NCBI GenBank assembly: GCA_949825065.1
Contig: OX463846.1
Span: forward strand, 1,443,778-1,507,777
Direction: 5' to 3'
DNA length: 64,000 nt
Origin: Odontocerum albicorne
Lineage: Eukaryota > Arthropoda > Insecta > Trichoptera > Odontoceridae
The translations under genes and the position numbers were made by a program. Of this stretch, positions 1 to 11,318 are shown in pieces (positions within the stretch are counted from its first letter, which is position 1; each line of letters starts with the position of its first letter). The notes under the pieces were generated by a model that was given only the letters and a program-made list of their open reading frames with translations, searched no databases and was not told the origin of the DNA.

Positions 1-1440
1 CTATGAAACCATATTAAATTTCAATCAATTAATCTTGTTTTAGTATTACCAATCTAATTACGATGCTAAAAACTTGCTCATTTCAAATTATCAAATTGAT
101 TCAAGAAATATTTAGCGATGCAACTTTTGACTAAAAAAAATTATATATGTCAATTATATCAGCTTGTTTTTTTTTTTTTATAAATCTCAAAAATTGTATT
201 CATAGCTTTAATAATGCAGTTTTAATTAAAAGTGTGTGTTGTGTAATTTATTCTTGGTGCATAATGAGCTTGTTATTACAATATTTCGAGAGTACTTAAT
301 TACGCAAAGTAAAATTTTCTTGTGCATATAACTTAACATTAAAAAAAAAAGCGTCTAAAAGTGAAAATTAAAAAGCTTAATTCTATAGTTGTTTTGTATA
401 TACATATTTTAAATTAAGATTGTTGTTTATAATTTTTTTAATATATCGGTTGCTGTCGGAACTATTTGGATGCTATCTATGAGTAAAGATTTACATTATT
501 TGTTATTAGTATTAGCATTTTTCGAATATATAGATATAAAATATAATAAAGGTGGAGTAAAAGTCACTAAAGGTTTTATGTGTTACAATATTTTTTATTT
601 TGAATCAAAAACAGAAGAGTCTCTTCCCGTGAATTTTTTTATTGATCATTGATTCTGAAAATTCACAAAACATAATGTACACATGTTTATTTATTATTCA
701 ATATTTTTCAACCCTTAACTCTTTCCCCGCGGGGAGCACAAACGCCTGTGATCTGACGACAATCCAAGTTTCAAATCACAAATACTTAAAAAAAATGACA
801 CAAAACCGGAATAAAAATTTAACTAAAATTTTAAATAATCTTTATTCTAGCGACATCTCTGAAAACCTTGTCAAATAATATATTAGTTTATGAGATATTG
901 TTGAATAAACAGAGCGCCGAATTTTTTTGGTTTCTCAATATTTCCAGCATTAACGACCTGTCGCGCGGATCGAGTCCTGCGATGAGTCTCTCTTACGTAA
1001 ATAAACATTACTAAGTCTCTCTTACGTAAATAAACATTACTAGTGCTATATGCATTTGATTGGGTGAGTGTCATAAAGCATCGATTTGATCGTAGCATTC
1101 CTTTGTTTATTTTACGTAATGTTAAGTTTATCTCCTTTATTTAATGAGTCTCCTTAAGAGTAATGACTATTATTTATTATCAGAAAATTACTTAAGTGTC
1201 ATGTTTACTTGGTGTTGTAATCAAATATCAGTGGTTCTAAACAAAATATGTGTTTAAACTTAGAAATTAAAAAACGCTGAAATTGTGCCGCGCACAGGAT
1301 TCGTGGAATTTGATTTTTAACGCGGTGAACAGGTTAAAAAAAAAATTTATGAAATTTGAAATATGCACATTCGTGATGTATATACAGCAAATGCAGTCAA
1401 AAACTAAAGAATAAGGATTTTGATATAAATTTGTATAGTT
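1..1440. other. AT-rich intergenic stretch, no gene seen
   Basis: Only short open frames without recognisable protein similarity are present. A 23-bp motif containing TCTCTTACGTAAATAAACAT is duplicated in tandem at about 990-1042. A possible single end of a TTAA-type element (TTAACTCTTTCCCCGCGGGG) lies near 715, but I could not find its partner. Nothing else could be assigned. Confidence 0.6.
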
Positions 1441-1456
1441 CTTTATAATGAAGGTT

Positions 1457-1660
1457 CGACCTACGTGGCCTAGTTGGTAAGACGCCTGTCTTCCGACCCG
1501 GAGGTTGCTAGGTCGATTATCGCTGGAACCCAGTTAATTAAAAGAAAAAAGGTTTTGTCTAGTTTCCACTTAAGGCCTCATAAACATCTTTCTGGTTGGT
1601 TGGAGGAGATTGATTGCCACATGGAAATAATCCTATAAGGTTGTATTGTATATATGATTT
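1457..1660 (+). repeat. tRNA-derived SINE, family 1, copy A
   Basis: The head resembles a tRNA gene: an A-box-like TGGCCTAGTTGGTAAGACG is followed about 35 bp later by a degraded B-box (GGTCGATTATCGC) and GGAACCC. The body (TCTTTCTGGTTGGTTGGAGG, then GCCACATGG) is shared with copies at 4636-4829, 18165-18338 (reverse) and 56112-57300 (reverse, interrupted). A real tRNA is excluded because the cloverleaf is incomplete and the unrelated body follows immediately. Confidence 0.75.
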
Positions 1661-1679
1661 GTTCGGGTGCTGCCATAGT

Positions 1680-1800
1680 TGCCAAACGTGATTTGTTTGA
1701 TATAATTGGGTCCCAGTCCCGAGTTAGAGTGCCCTTAAGGAGAATTAGCTCTCTAAATGGCCCTATATTAACTTGTCTTTTTATTATTCTTATTTGTTAT
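1680..1800 (+). repeat. LINE 3'-end fragment (GGGTCCCAGTCCCGAG family)
   Basis: The block with GTCCCGAGTTAGAGTGCCCT, GAGAATTAGCTCTCTAAA and a TTTTTATTATTCTTATT tail matches the 3' ends at 48340-48440 and 61280-61360. The shared microsatellite-like tail suggests a non-LTR retrotransposon 3' UTR. The copy is short and 5'-truncated. Confidence 0.55.
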
Positions 1801-1802
1801 CA

Positions 1803-1892
1803 GTGTTCAAAAATGTTATCAATGTTCTAAAATGTTATCAATGTTCAAAAATGTTATCAATGTTCAAAAATGTTATCAATGTTCAAAAATGC
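1803..1892. repeat. 19-bp tandem repeat, about 5 copies
   Basis: The unit ATGTTATCAATGTTCAAAA repeats with a single T/A difference in one copy. It directly follows the LINE 3' tail. Confidence 0.85.
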
Positions 1893-2239
1893 GCGTAGAA
1901 AACTGGTCAATATTTTAATATGTTGACGTACATCTTTTAGTTTAACCATTTGAGAATTTTGCCTGAGCGGAACTCGGGCACGAAATTTCTTTTTATACTG
2001 ACGAACCCGAGCCTCGTTTCTCCGAACGGAATATATTTTCGTATAGAATTTATTCATTCACAGTTCGTCATTGTGTTACGTCGCGTGTTAAAAATCCAAC
2101 TATTAAGTGGGCAAGTAACTAAAAATTTTGCACTTATCAACACTATTTTTTGTAATGAAATAGTTCATCTAAATTCGTCATTGTTAAGTTGCGTGCCTTA
2201 TTCGCATAGATGATGTAAGTGAATGGCTGAACTTGACTA
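1893..2239. other. Unassigned intergenic sequence
   Basis: Short overlapping open frames exist on both strands here but none shows recognisable similarity, codon structure or splice sites. I see no gene. Confidence 0.5.
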
Positions 2240-2241
2240 TA

Positions 2242-2704
2242 CAGTGGTATCTCGGGTTACGAACTTAATTCGTAACCCGAGGTACCACTGTAAAAAACAA
2301 AACAAAATAGTACAGATCGCCATGTCGTACTGTTTGGCGAGATCAGAAACACAAACACCATTCTCATGTTTAGTTATTATTTCTTTCTTCGTTTCTTTAC
2401 ACCACTGTCACTAACACTTCATTTTCTTGGGAGCCATAATGAGGGTTAATTTAATGCAAAAACATTTTATATATGATATACTGTATATTATATATATAAA
2501 AAGCAAAAAAAAATTGTATCAAGAACAATGAACGCAACGACAAACAATGTTCACAACGCGCACACCTGAGAATAAGTAATGTGTAATTGCGTAATGCCCC
2601 GTTACAACTAATTCGTGAGCCGAGGCATTGTACGCAGGTCGAGTCAACATTTGTTCGGAAATTGTGTTCGTAAGCCGATTTGTTCGTGACCCGAGGTTTG
2701 ACTG
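2242..2704. mobile_element. pogo/Tigger-like MITE with TA target duplication
   Basis: The left end CAGTGGTATCTCGGGTTACG and the right end (inverted CAGTCAAACCTCGGGTCACG) form terminal inverted repeats flanked by TA at 2240-2241 and 2705-2706. The first 49 bp is itself a near-perfect palindrome ending in CCACTG then TA, so one terminus appears duplicated head to head. No transposase is present. The assignment to pogo/Tigger rests on the TIR style and the TA target. Confidence 0.7.
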
Positions 2705-2709
2705 TATTT

Positions 2710-3055
2710 TGTTTTATTGTGATAATATTATTCAAGCTTACTTCCCCATTAGTTTGTAAGATAAAATAACAAATTGTGGAATTTGTTATTACAATGTGAT
2801 TAAATTGCTTTATTGATTTTCCAATTGATACATGACCTTCATTGACTTTTGCTCAACTTTGTTTAAATGCATTATATGTTATGAGATTCACAATATTACT
2901 AGTTATTTTATTGATTGAAAAGATAGTTCTAGAAAAAAACTATTTAATAATATTTGCTTATCTATTTTATATTTCATACACCCAATGCTGAAAAGCTCGT
3001 CCAGATGTGCTTTTCAGATAACCCATCCATCAAATTGTGTGATATTTCACCTAAC
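2710..3055. other. AT-rich intergenic stretch, nothing recognised
   Basis: I see no open frame, repeat or structural motif worth assigning here. Confidence 0.5.
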
Positions 3056-3057
3056 AA

Positions 3058-3218
3058 TTATAGTACCCGGCGGTAAGTAAAACACATCTGGCTTAAGAAA
3101 GAGACTGTCGCTTTATAGAGCGTCGTCTCTGTCGCATGATACGCTAACAGTCCGTGCGACAGAGACGACGCTCTCTTTCTTAAGCCCGATGTGTATTTCT
3201 TACCGCCGGGTACTATAA
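3058..3218. mobile_element. Fold-back MITE, ~160 bp
   Basis: About 46 bp at the left (TATAGTACCCGGCGGTAAG...) is inverted at the right end (...CTTACCGCCGGGTACTATA). The inversion continues inward through CTTAAGAAAGAGA and GAGCGTCGTCTCTGTCGC, leaving only a small central loop. The whole unit could fold into one long hairpin. It has no coding capacity and the superfamily is unclear. Confidence 0.8.
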
Positions 3219-3350
3219 CTTATTTTTAGTGCGTGTATACTTGAAATACGAATGACAATAAAATGTATTTTTATTTATTTATTTGTAAAAAAGTACAAAA
3301 CAAATGTTAAGTTTAAAAAAAATTACCTAATTTAATATTGCAAGTACCTA

Positions 3351-3489
3351 CCTTTCAGTGTGTTTCGAAATTGGAATACGTTACATAGTAGCTTCAGCAT
3401 ATATTTTATTTCATTTTCAACCTTTCAGTGTGTTTTGAAATTGGAATACGTTACACAGTAGCTTCAGCATATGTTTTATTTCATTTTCA
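3351..3489. repeat. Tandem duplication of a ~70-bp unit
   Basis: The stretch starting CCTTTCAGTGTGTTTCGAAA occurs at 3351 and again at 3421 with only a few substitutions. Sequence around it (3240-3850) holds no other recognisable feature. Confidence 0.85.
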
Positions 3490-3839
3490 CTTCATGGTCA
3501 CAGTATGTTTTGTTTCATTTTCAGCTTCACGGCATTAGGCAATCATATAACAGAGATGAAATTAAAGATACACTTAGAATTGTTTATTTCTAGTATCTTA
3601 ACAGAGATAATACATTTTACAAACCAGATGTAGTAAATAATTTCACAGATACAATAAAACAGTTTTATTACAATTTTTTTTAGATATGACTGAAGTCATA
3701 GGTATTCTTATACTACTGAATACTATATAGTAAAAAATACCTGCTATTCGAGGTGATTTGCACAATGCGGGGTTCGAACTGATGACCTCCCATATAGAAT
3801 TCCAATGCAATCAGTCACCTCTCTTTATTATTCTTCTTA

Positions 3840-4115
3840 AACTTTCTGTAGACTCTCAAGAGTCTGTTACTGCAGGATTGTCTTGTGATGCTGAGCTCCA
3901 GCTATCTCTCCATCGTTTCGGGGGTCTCCCTGGCGGACGCCGTCCATCCGGCACCCCATGCAGCGCTATGTATGGAATTCTTGTGAAATTCATTCTCTTT
4001 TCATGTTGGTAACAGTATCGTCGACGCTGTCGTCCCCATCTGACCACATCTTGGACCTCACAGACCTCTCGGATTGTGGTGTTCCTTACACGATCATGCA
4101 CTCTCTTTATTATCA
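3840..4115 (-). mobile_element. LINE fragment (RTE-type endonuclease-RT C-terminus)
   Basis: The minus-strand frame encodes the extreme C-terminal region of a non-LTR retrotransposon polyprotein, with [17 protein letters not shown] and GRPPKRWRDSW. The paralogue at 59595-59900 is nearly identical and 33840-34190 is a more diverged relative. The copy is 5'-truncated and not a host gene. Confidence 0.75.
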
Positions 4116-4635
4116 TTTTGAAATTGAACTTTTTAACCAAAATTTATGAGATTTTACTGTCTTTTTTGTGCTATTCATATTTGATAAACACATTATTTTT
4201 GATATGTTAAAAATGAGTTATTATTGAATATTTTTTATATTCTTTTTACAGAACATTACATTATATGTATATTCATAATGAATTCATGCTAATAATTTCG
4301 TACATTTTCTGCTTATGATTGCTTACGAGTCGTTACTATATTTTATTTTAAGTAAAAAGTGTTTCATTCCACTTTAGCTTTATCAAACGTAACAGCTATT
4401 ATAAATAGTGTTTGTTGCAGACAGCAATAACAACCCTAATCCTACCATCTGTCTATCTGTAGCGTAGCTAATTCTACCATCATCACTTTGATTTGTTTCG
4501 TTATTGTCACATTATATTGAAAAAATTCAGGCAAAAAGTATATCCTACAATCATCATCATCATCAAGCCATGTCCCTTGCGGGGTAAGCAAAGAGAACAG
4601 ATCTCCAAACTTTTCTATCCATGCACACAACTTTC

Positions 4636-4829
4636 GCCTCCTTGGCCTGGTGGTAAGACACTTGTCTGCCGATCCGGAGGTTGCGGGTTCGATCCCCGCT
4701 GGAACCCAGATTTTTTAAAATAGGATTCCAGTCCGGTTAACACTTAGGGCCTATAAAAAGATCTTTCTGGTTGATTGGAAGAGATTGCCACATGGCAATA
4801 AACTCGCCAGGTTAAAAAAAAACTTCCTC
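4636..4829 (+). repeat. tRNA-derived SINE, family 1, copy B (best preserved)
   Basis: The A-box-like TGGCCTGGTGGTAAGACAC and a near-canonical B-box GGTTCGATCCC are both intact, followed by GCTGGAACCC, the family body and an A-rich tail. It sits inside a minus-strand LINE fragment. Flanking AACTTTCGCCTCC and AACTTCCTCC look like a slightly decayed target-site duplication. Confidence 0.85.
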
Positions 4830-5060
4830 CACATTCATACTTGTCATCGTGTATAATCTATTATTCATAGTTCACTTTTAAAATCTGGTCCAAATCTGAC
4901 TTTTATACTTGCTTACTCATTCTTTCATTCTCTCAACATGTTCAAATGATCTTAAAACTTCTTTCTTCTTCTTACTTATAACATCTATTTTATCCATGCA
5001 TTCATATCTGATGTCTTCATTTTTCCTTCTTTCAAACATTGACACTACAAATTTTTCTTA

Positions 5061-5560
5061 GGCCTCGGCCACACAGGTAGGAGCCTCGCTTGATGCTTAG
5101 AGCTATGTTGCGAGTTAGGCGACATATCCTAGTAAACCGCATACTATCGCAGTGGCCACACTGCACGCTTCGCGCCACGTTGCATGACGATTAGTCACCG
5201 AGTGAATCTCCTAGCGAACAGACGCGTTGATTAATTTACAAGATGGCGGAAGTTAATTTACAAGATGACAGCTGTGTATAAAAGGGAGCCGTTGTGGAAC
5301 ACATCGAGCAAATTATACTAAAATGTACCGGTAATAAAATCACTTTGGAATGAAGTTGCACAGAAAGTAAATAAAAATGGTAAGTTGTAATGAAATTGGT
5401 TAGTTTTGAGAGTGAAATCGCGTGTTGACTCAACCGCTCCCAACTGTCAAATGAATTTATGCGTAGCACTTTGGTATGGCCAGGCATAAAGTTACCTAGT
5501 ATATGAGTCACGTAAAACCTAGCTTAGCACCTAACGAAGCACTTTGGTGTGGCCTCGGCC
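5061..5560. mobile_element. PIF/Harbinger-like MITE, TTA target duplication
   Basis: The ends GGCCTCGGCCACAC and (inverted) GGCCGAGGCCACAC are flanked by TTA at 5058-5060 and 5561-5563, the usual three-base target of PIF/Harbinger elements. There is no transposase inside; an ATG frame on the minus strand is not protein-like. Confidence 0.75.
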
Positions 5561-5960
5561 TTACTAATAATTTCAAAAATTTGAACCAGTTATGTTTTCC
5601 TCGGTCTACCTCTTCCACGCACACCTTGCACTTCTAACTTGTAAATTCGTTTTGTCATTCTTTCATCATTCATCAATTTCTGATGTCTTCACTCCACCTT
5701 CTTTCATACACCTCCACAACATTAATCTTTTATCCTTTTTCTGAAACTCTTAATAATCCTACTTAACTCCACAAATGTTCCTTAGTGCCGCATCTCCACA
5801 TCTTACTCTTACCCTTCTTCTGCCAAGTCTCACTTTCCCTTCCGTATGTTAAGATGGGCACCGACAAACAATTATGCATTCTCATTTTTTGCCACTGTTG
5901 ACACGACGCGAAATGTTTATTGCCAGATATTTTTCAATATTGAGAAACATTTCTTTCATA

Positions 5961-7232
5961 ATAGGTAAAGCGGAAAGTAATGACAATTTTCATTAGGCGT
6001 CACTTTGAAACCAGTTTACCACCAGTTACCGTTGGGTTAATACGTCGTGGTTGGTATCATTTTGAAGCTCGATTAATATCCTTTCTGTTTTGATGTTTTT
6101 TTTTGGTTTTGGTCCAAAGTACAAAACTGCAAAAGCCAGAGATTGAAGAGACAAATTTGCGGTATTTTATGCTGTTTTTATTCGATAAAGGATTGAAGTC
6201 AAAATAAGCTACCCAGACCATCTGCGATATTTATAAAGACATCTTGAATCCTCGGAAGTGCCAAAGATGGTTTAAAAAAATTGAAAGTTGTGAAAGGGAA
6301 TCGAAGGACAAACAAAAAATAGGAAGACCTTAAAATCGACGATGACACTTTAAATTCATTAGTGAGGTCCGATCCGCGTAAAACCATCAAGGAATTGTCA
6401 CAAGATATCGGTTGTCCATGAACAACAGTGAAGAACTATTTGAAAAGGCTCGGAAAACAAAATAGACAAGGAAATTGGGAGCCGCACGAACTTTCTTCAA
6501 CGGCCATGGAACAACGAATAACAATCTGTTCATCTTCACTCTTCAGATATGAAACTGATCCATTTCTTAGAAAATTTATTACTGGGGATGAGAAGTGGGT
6601 CCTTTACACCAATCCGAGGAGAAAAAAAAACAAAAAACATTGGTTTTCGACAAATCAGGTAGCTGTGTCTACCCCTCAGCCGATATTGACTCTTGGATAT
6701 TTTGGAAGTTGGATATTTTGGAAGTTATTCATTATAAATTACTAAAATCTGGTCAGACTGTTACAGCAGATGTGTATTGTGCCCAAATCGAAAGATTAAA
6801 GGCAGAACTGCTTAAAAAATGATCAGTTTTAGTAAAGAATCAGAGAAGAATTCTACAACATGATAATGTAAGACCACACGCAGCAAGGATTACGCAGGAC
6901 AAAATAAGAGAGCTAGATTTAGAAGTTCTGCAGCATCCACCATATTCACCTGATATTGCACCTTTGGATTACCGTCTTTTTAGGTCGATGGAACATTCCC
7001 TTCGAGACAAAAAATCTACGAATTTCGAACTAGTCCAAAATCACTTGGAGTCATATTTTACCGAAAAACCGCCAGAATTATACGAATAAGGTATTAAAAA
7101 ACTGCCTATTCTGTGGAGGAAGATCATCGGTAACAACGGTAATTATTTAACGGAATAATATTGTACAGTTTTTGTTTAAATCCATTTTTTGTCGCATCAA
7201 AAAAAATTGTCATTACTTTCCGCTTTACCTAT
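5961..7232 (+). mobile_element. Degraded mariner element with intact TIRs
   Basis: TIRs of about 28 bp (ATAGGTAAAGCGGAAAGTAA and its inverse at the right end) are flanked by TA at 5959-5960 and 7233-7234. The 1.27-kb length is that of a full mariner. The plus-strand transposase is broken by several stops and frameshifts between about 6110 and 7158. Recognisable blocks are ITGDEKWVLY (first catalytic Asp region), QHDNVRPHAA and HPPYSPDIAPLDYRLF, and the last two aspartates are 34 residues apart (DD34D). It is a pseudogene. Confidence 0.9.
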
Positions 7233-7480
7233 TACATGTTTATCTGTTTTATTTATTGTATCGCATCATCACACATTACAATCGAATTTAAGTTAATAAT
7301 TTGAAAGAAATATTTTGTTATATTTATGAATCCACAAAATATTTAATGTTAAGTTTATCTAGTTTTTTATTGTCATGATATTTTTTTATTTTTTTTGCAA
7401 TTTTTTATTAAATTTATAAAACATGTATGGAACTTATAATGAATATATTTTTTTTAAGTTAAGTTTTTTAAATACAATTA

Positions 7481-8027
7481 CCGTATTTTACGGACTATAA
7501 GACGCACTTTAATTTTTAGGCAATTTTTAAAAAAAATAACATTTTTACCATTTTTATTATTAGATTGCAAAGCCAGACTAAAAAAAATCTTAGTTTATAA
7601 AACCGAACTGACCTTTAATTTTTCGCATTGCGAAACTAGCTACTAACAAAAATATTGTACTGTTACCGATAACACAAATCACTTTCAATTCAAGTTCACT
7701 GGCACCGTAGACTGCAATGACGCATCATAGGCTAGACAATGTTCTGGGTTTGTGATGGCGGGGCGGGAGGGAGGGAGACAGTGTTAGCAAGCTTGTGAAT
7801 CCCCGCAACTTATGTTTGTCGCATCGGTGCACTGCTGCTGCCAGTTGAATCCAATGTTGCCAGATAGAGATAGGTTTCCCGCGGCATCGAATATATGGCC
7901 ATTTTTAAGACTGGCGGGAATTTTAAATCAAACACTGGACATTTTTATATTAATTTCGAGTACGCACCTGAATTTTGGAGGCAATTTTTTGAAGAAAAAA
8001 GTGCGTCTTGTAGTCCATAAAATACGG
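7481..8027. mobile_element. TIR element, CCGTATTTTACGG family, TA target
   Basis: The ends CCGTATTTTACGGACTATAA and (inverted) CCGTATTTTATGGACTACAA are flanked by TA on both sides. The inner TIR continues with AGACGCAC/GTGCGTCT. It resembles in style the CCGTATTGGCCC elements at 47681 and 51483. An internal plus-strand frame of 72 codons has no recognisable similarity. Confidence 0.75.
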
Positions 8028-8202
8028 TAATCCTCGCTAATTTGGATTAATGGGGTGTGGGATCATTTGGATTAAGTGGTAATCCAGATAAAGCATAAAA
8101 CATTGTTAAAAGGCAAAAGTCAATTAGTATTGATAAAAATTAATATATAAATTTAACATTCATCTAAAGATGCAAAAAGGAATTACCTATGGAACACTTT
8201 TT

Positions 8203-8568
8203 TTTTGTAATATCCCATATGTGCAAATATTTCAAACCAGTTAAATGTAATATCCCATATGTACAAACATTTCAAACCAGTGAAATGTAAAATCCCATAT
8301 GTGCAAATATTTCAAACCAGTTAAATGTAATATCCCATATGTGCAAACATTTCAAACCAGTTAAATGTAATATCCCATATGTGCAAACATTTCAAACTAG
8401 TTAAATGTAATATCCCATATGTGCAAATATTTCAAACCAGTTAAATGTAATATCCCATATGTGCAAATATTTCAAACCAGTTAAATGTAATATCCCATAT
8501 GTGCAAACATTTCAAACCAGTTAAATGTAATATCCCATATGTACAAACATTTCAAACCAGTTAAATGG
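8203..8568. repeat. 40-bp tandem array, 9 copies
   Basis: Units contain AATATCCCATATGTGCAAAT followed by ATTTCAAACCAGTTAAATGT, in strict 40-bp register with a few substitutions. Each unit carries the palindrome CATATG. No known function is visible. Confidence 0.95.
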
Positions 8569-8569
8569 G

Positions 8570-9073
8570 TGCTTCGTAATTAAATTCCGTCTTAAAAAAA
8601 TAATTGAATACTTGCCATACAAAGCGTCATAATCTGTTCTCAATTATTTTAGAACAGGTGAAATGTGAGCTGGATCATTAACGCGTATTAATGTGCATGT
8701 TTAAAATAATTTATTAGAGTTTTGTTTACACAGAATTCTGCCGCTGTTCTTTAAATGATTCAATACAAAGGAAAGAATTATTTGTATAATTAATCCGTAC
8801 CAATAATATAGATAATTTCAGTATGCATAATAAAAGAAGCTTGAAACCACAAGTTAAATCAACTTTATCCATTCTTAAAAAATGAACATATTGAAAAGAT
8901 ACATATATGACTAATTAAAATGCTGTTTACACTATTTCTAACAAAATATTTTTTATATTTCTCCAGGTCCGTAAAATCATTGATGATACGAGTAGCTATA
9001 CAAAAAGTAAATATACAAAAAAAACTTGTTTTCGTAAATCTGATAATGAAATCCTAGTCAAATTTACATAATA
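8570..9073. other. AT-rich intergenic stretch, nothing recognised
   Basis: No protein-like frame, TIR or repeat could be assigned here. Confidence 0.5.
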
Positions 9074-9240
9074 CAGTGGTTCCCAAACTTCTTCGGTTCA
9101 CGGCGCCCTTAGTGTAGCAGGGTTTTACCATGGTGCCTAAATTCAAAACATACCTAATAATTAAACTTATGTTGGTACGGTAAATGAAACACATATTTAA
9201 AATTTACGAAAAAGTCTTGTAATAAGTAAATATTTTGAAC
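9074..9240. mobile_element. hAT-like terminal fragment
   Basis: CAGTGGTTCCCAAACTTCTT followed by CGGTTCACGGCGCCC is the style of hAT-superfamily termini. The opposite end was not found, so this is a partial or heavily deleted copy. Confidence 0.45.
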
Positions 9241-9290
9241 AATCATATCATTGAATAAATAAATCGTATCACATTGAATTGGTTTGTATA

Positions 9291-10280
9291 CAGTGAAACC
9301 TCGATTGATCGTTCCACAAATAATCATTTTCCACTTTGTATAGTTAATTTCATCCAGTCTTGAATTTATTCCCTATAAAACACGTCAAAATAGATTGCAT
9401 TGACCGTTCCTCGATTAGTTGTTTTATAATATTTTTAACGAATATTGCAGCTTTTTGTACTATTTTATTCGATTGATCATTTTTCAAAATATTTAAACTA
9501 TATTTCGTAGAAATTGAAATAAGTAGTTTAAACTAAAATAACAGCAATATTTAACACGTTGACTGCGGCATGTATTTATAGAATAGTGTAGAGGTACTGA
9601 AAAAAATCATATTTTCGAAACCTTAAAATCTTACGGTATTTTCGAAACCTTAAAATCTTACGGGAACCTTAAAATCTTAAAATATTCGGTACCATACAAA
9701 CAAAAAGAATCGAATGAAGCGCAACGGGTGTCATCAGCGTCTCTACAAAAAATGTGATGACGCCCATGGGCGTCTTTAGCAGCGAACGTGTTAACAATGA
9801 TTGGAACATTCGAGATACACGTATTTCCATCACTGTCGCTTCCATCACCCGCACTGAAGAGGATAGAGGTTGAAGAAGATAGCTAAAGAAGTTTAAGAAG
9901 ATAGCAAAAAAGATGTTGATAAAGAAGATCCGCTTCCTGTTACTTTGTTTTCGGAAGGATTCAGTGCATTCGAAAAATTGAAAGCTTATTTTTATTCATA
10001 TAAAATAAAGATGTTGAAAATAATGCCATTTGCAACATATATAACTGAATAAAATAAAATGGAGAAGGAAGATTAAAAATATGTTGAATTTGTTTATGGT
10101 TCAATATTATAGTTCTATTTTTATTTATACACATTTATGTACATGTGCAAATATTTTTTTAGGATATTGAACATTTTAGTATAAAACAATGTTTTCATAT
10201 ATCCCCGCATCAATTGTTTACCCGTATTTATTTTTTAGTTCAATAAGTCCTTTCAAAAACGATAGATAGAGGTTTCACTG
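9291..10280. mobile_element. pogo/Tigger-like element, TA target, non-autonomous
   Basis: The left end CAGTGAAACCTCGATTGATC and the inverted right end CAGTGAAACCTCTATCTATC are flanked by TA at 9289-9290 and 10281-10282. A short stretch around 9850-9990 has Glu/Asp/Lys-rich codons but no intact transposase. It carries a nested TTAA-flanked MITE at 9555-9790. Confidence 0.8.
9555..9790. mobile_element. piggyBac-like MITE nested in the pogo-like element
   Basis: The termini TTAACACGTTGACTGC and (inverted) TTAACACGTTCGCTGC bound a 236-bp insert with TTAA at both edges (9551-9554, 9791-9794). It also contains a short internal direct repeat (CGAAACCTTAAAATCTTACG). Confidence 0.75.
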
Positions 10281-10282
10281 TA

Positions 10283-10681
10283 TATGCAAAAATATTCAAC
10301 CAATATTTTACCAAATTTTGAGAAAGTATTTAAATAAATTTTTAATGGGCTTGTACGGAATGATCTTTCGAAGGCAGCATTTAATGTAATGTATCACATA
10401 CTGGATGTATGTTAATTTGATATTTAAAATAAACTGTTTTGCATACATGTGTCCGATTTATTTACTCGTAAATCAGTACACGAGCCAAGCAGGAGAGTAC
10501 TTGACGCGTGTAAGCAAGGCGTGTGCTGTTAGTTTGAGCAAGACTGGGAATTGTTAAGGGCTACTAGTTATGTGATACTTGATACTTAAAAGTAGTTACC
10601 TTATAAGTTTAGTGATTATATGTTATGACTGTTATAAGATTATAAAATAAAAAATAAATAAAAATATATAATTTTTTTATT
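10283..10681. other. AT-rich intergenic spacer
   Basis: No gene, TIR or tandem repeat was recognised between the pogo-like and TTAA-flanked elements. Confidence 0.5.
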
Positions 10682-10685
10682 TTAA

Positions 10686-11284
10686 CCCTTCCCTTACGGT
10701 GATAAAAATAATACGCGTGCTCCGGTGTTGGGTAGTGATTTTAAATGGGAAAAATAAGAACATTCATAGATAATCCCCTTAATTAATTATAATTGAAGTT
10801 AAAAATTATAATAATTGAGATTTATTTGCTGAAAACATTAAAAAACCATCTGGCAACACTCACAGAACGGGCGTACGTCTAACCTATTTGCAAGCCTAGA
10901 AGCTACTAGTGGCGCGGAACGTCAGTCGCATACCCCGGCGCTTACGCTTATGCTTGCGACGTTGAGACAATTCAGCTCTTCGCAATTCAGTGGAGTATGC
11001 AAGAGTGAGATGCGAATATAGTGTCGCGCTTCCCCCATACTATTCACCTATCGTCAAGATGAGGCACTCGCAGCGTTTACATGCGAATTTGTTTTCGATC
11101 TTTACAAAACACCTCGATGTAGTCGATAAATTCTGATTATTATTAATATTATTTTTTAAATCAATGCGTAAATATATTATGGAGGAATACCTAAAATCTT
11201 AACCTTGTATTTATTATATTTATAGAGATATTGATGGTTATTAGAAGTAACGTGTAGAAGATACCAAACACAGGGAAGGAAAGG
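10686..11284. mobile_element. piggyBac-like MITE, family TTAA-A, copy 1
   Basis: The 599-bp unit is flanked by TTAA at 10682-10685 and 11285-11288. One end reads CCCTTCCCTTACGGTGATAA and then CTCCGGTGTTGGGTA; the other is inverted CCTTTCCTTCCCTGTGTTTG. The same family lies at 28228, 31215, 40408 and 56622, and a diverged subfamily at 50381. No transposase is encoded. Confidence 0.85.
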
Positions 11285-11318
11285 TTAACAAGTACCAAAT
11301 CTGGTTAAATTCTACATA

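Larger units (their letters stand above)
4546..5900 (-). mobile_element. LINE 3' region, minus strand, interrupted by a SINE and a PIF-like MITE
   Basis: Read on the minus strand this is the dispersed LINE tail whose conceptual protein ends with a segment like DRKVWRSVLFAYP (reverse of AAGCAAAGAGAACAGATCTCC). Related blocks occur near 18350-18660, 22150-22300, 24030-24420, 32680-32790, 43980-44260, 49950-50180 and 56210-56570. Comparison with 49950-50180 shows the SINE at 4636-4829 splits the LINE inside the AACTTTCGC/TTCCACATTC motif, and the MITE at 5061-5560 splits it again. Confidence 0.65.

Noticed and set aside
4640..4710. tRNA gene
   Set aside because: A- and B-box-like motifs are present, but the cloverleaf arms do not pair fully and the sequence continues into a repeated SINE body with an A-rich tail.
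8203..8568. CRISPR-like regular array
   Set aside because: The 40-bp units are contiguous with no unique spacers, and the genome is eukaryotic.
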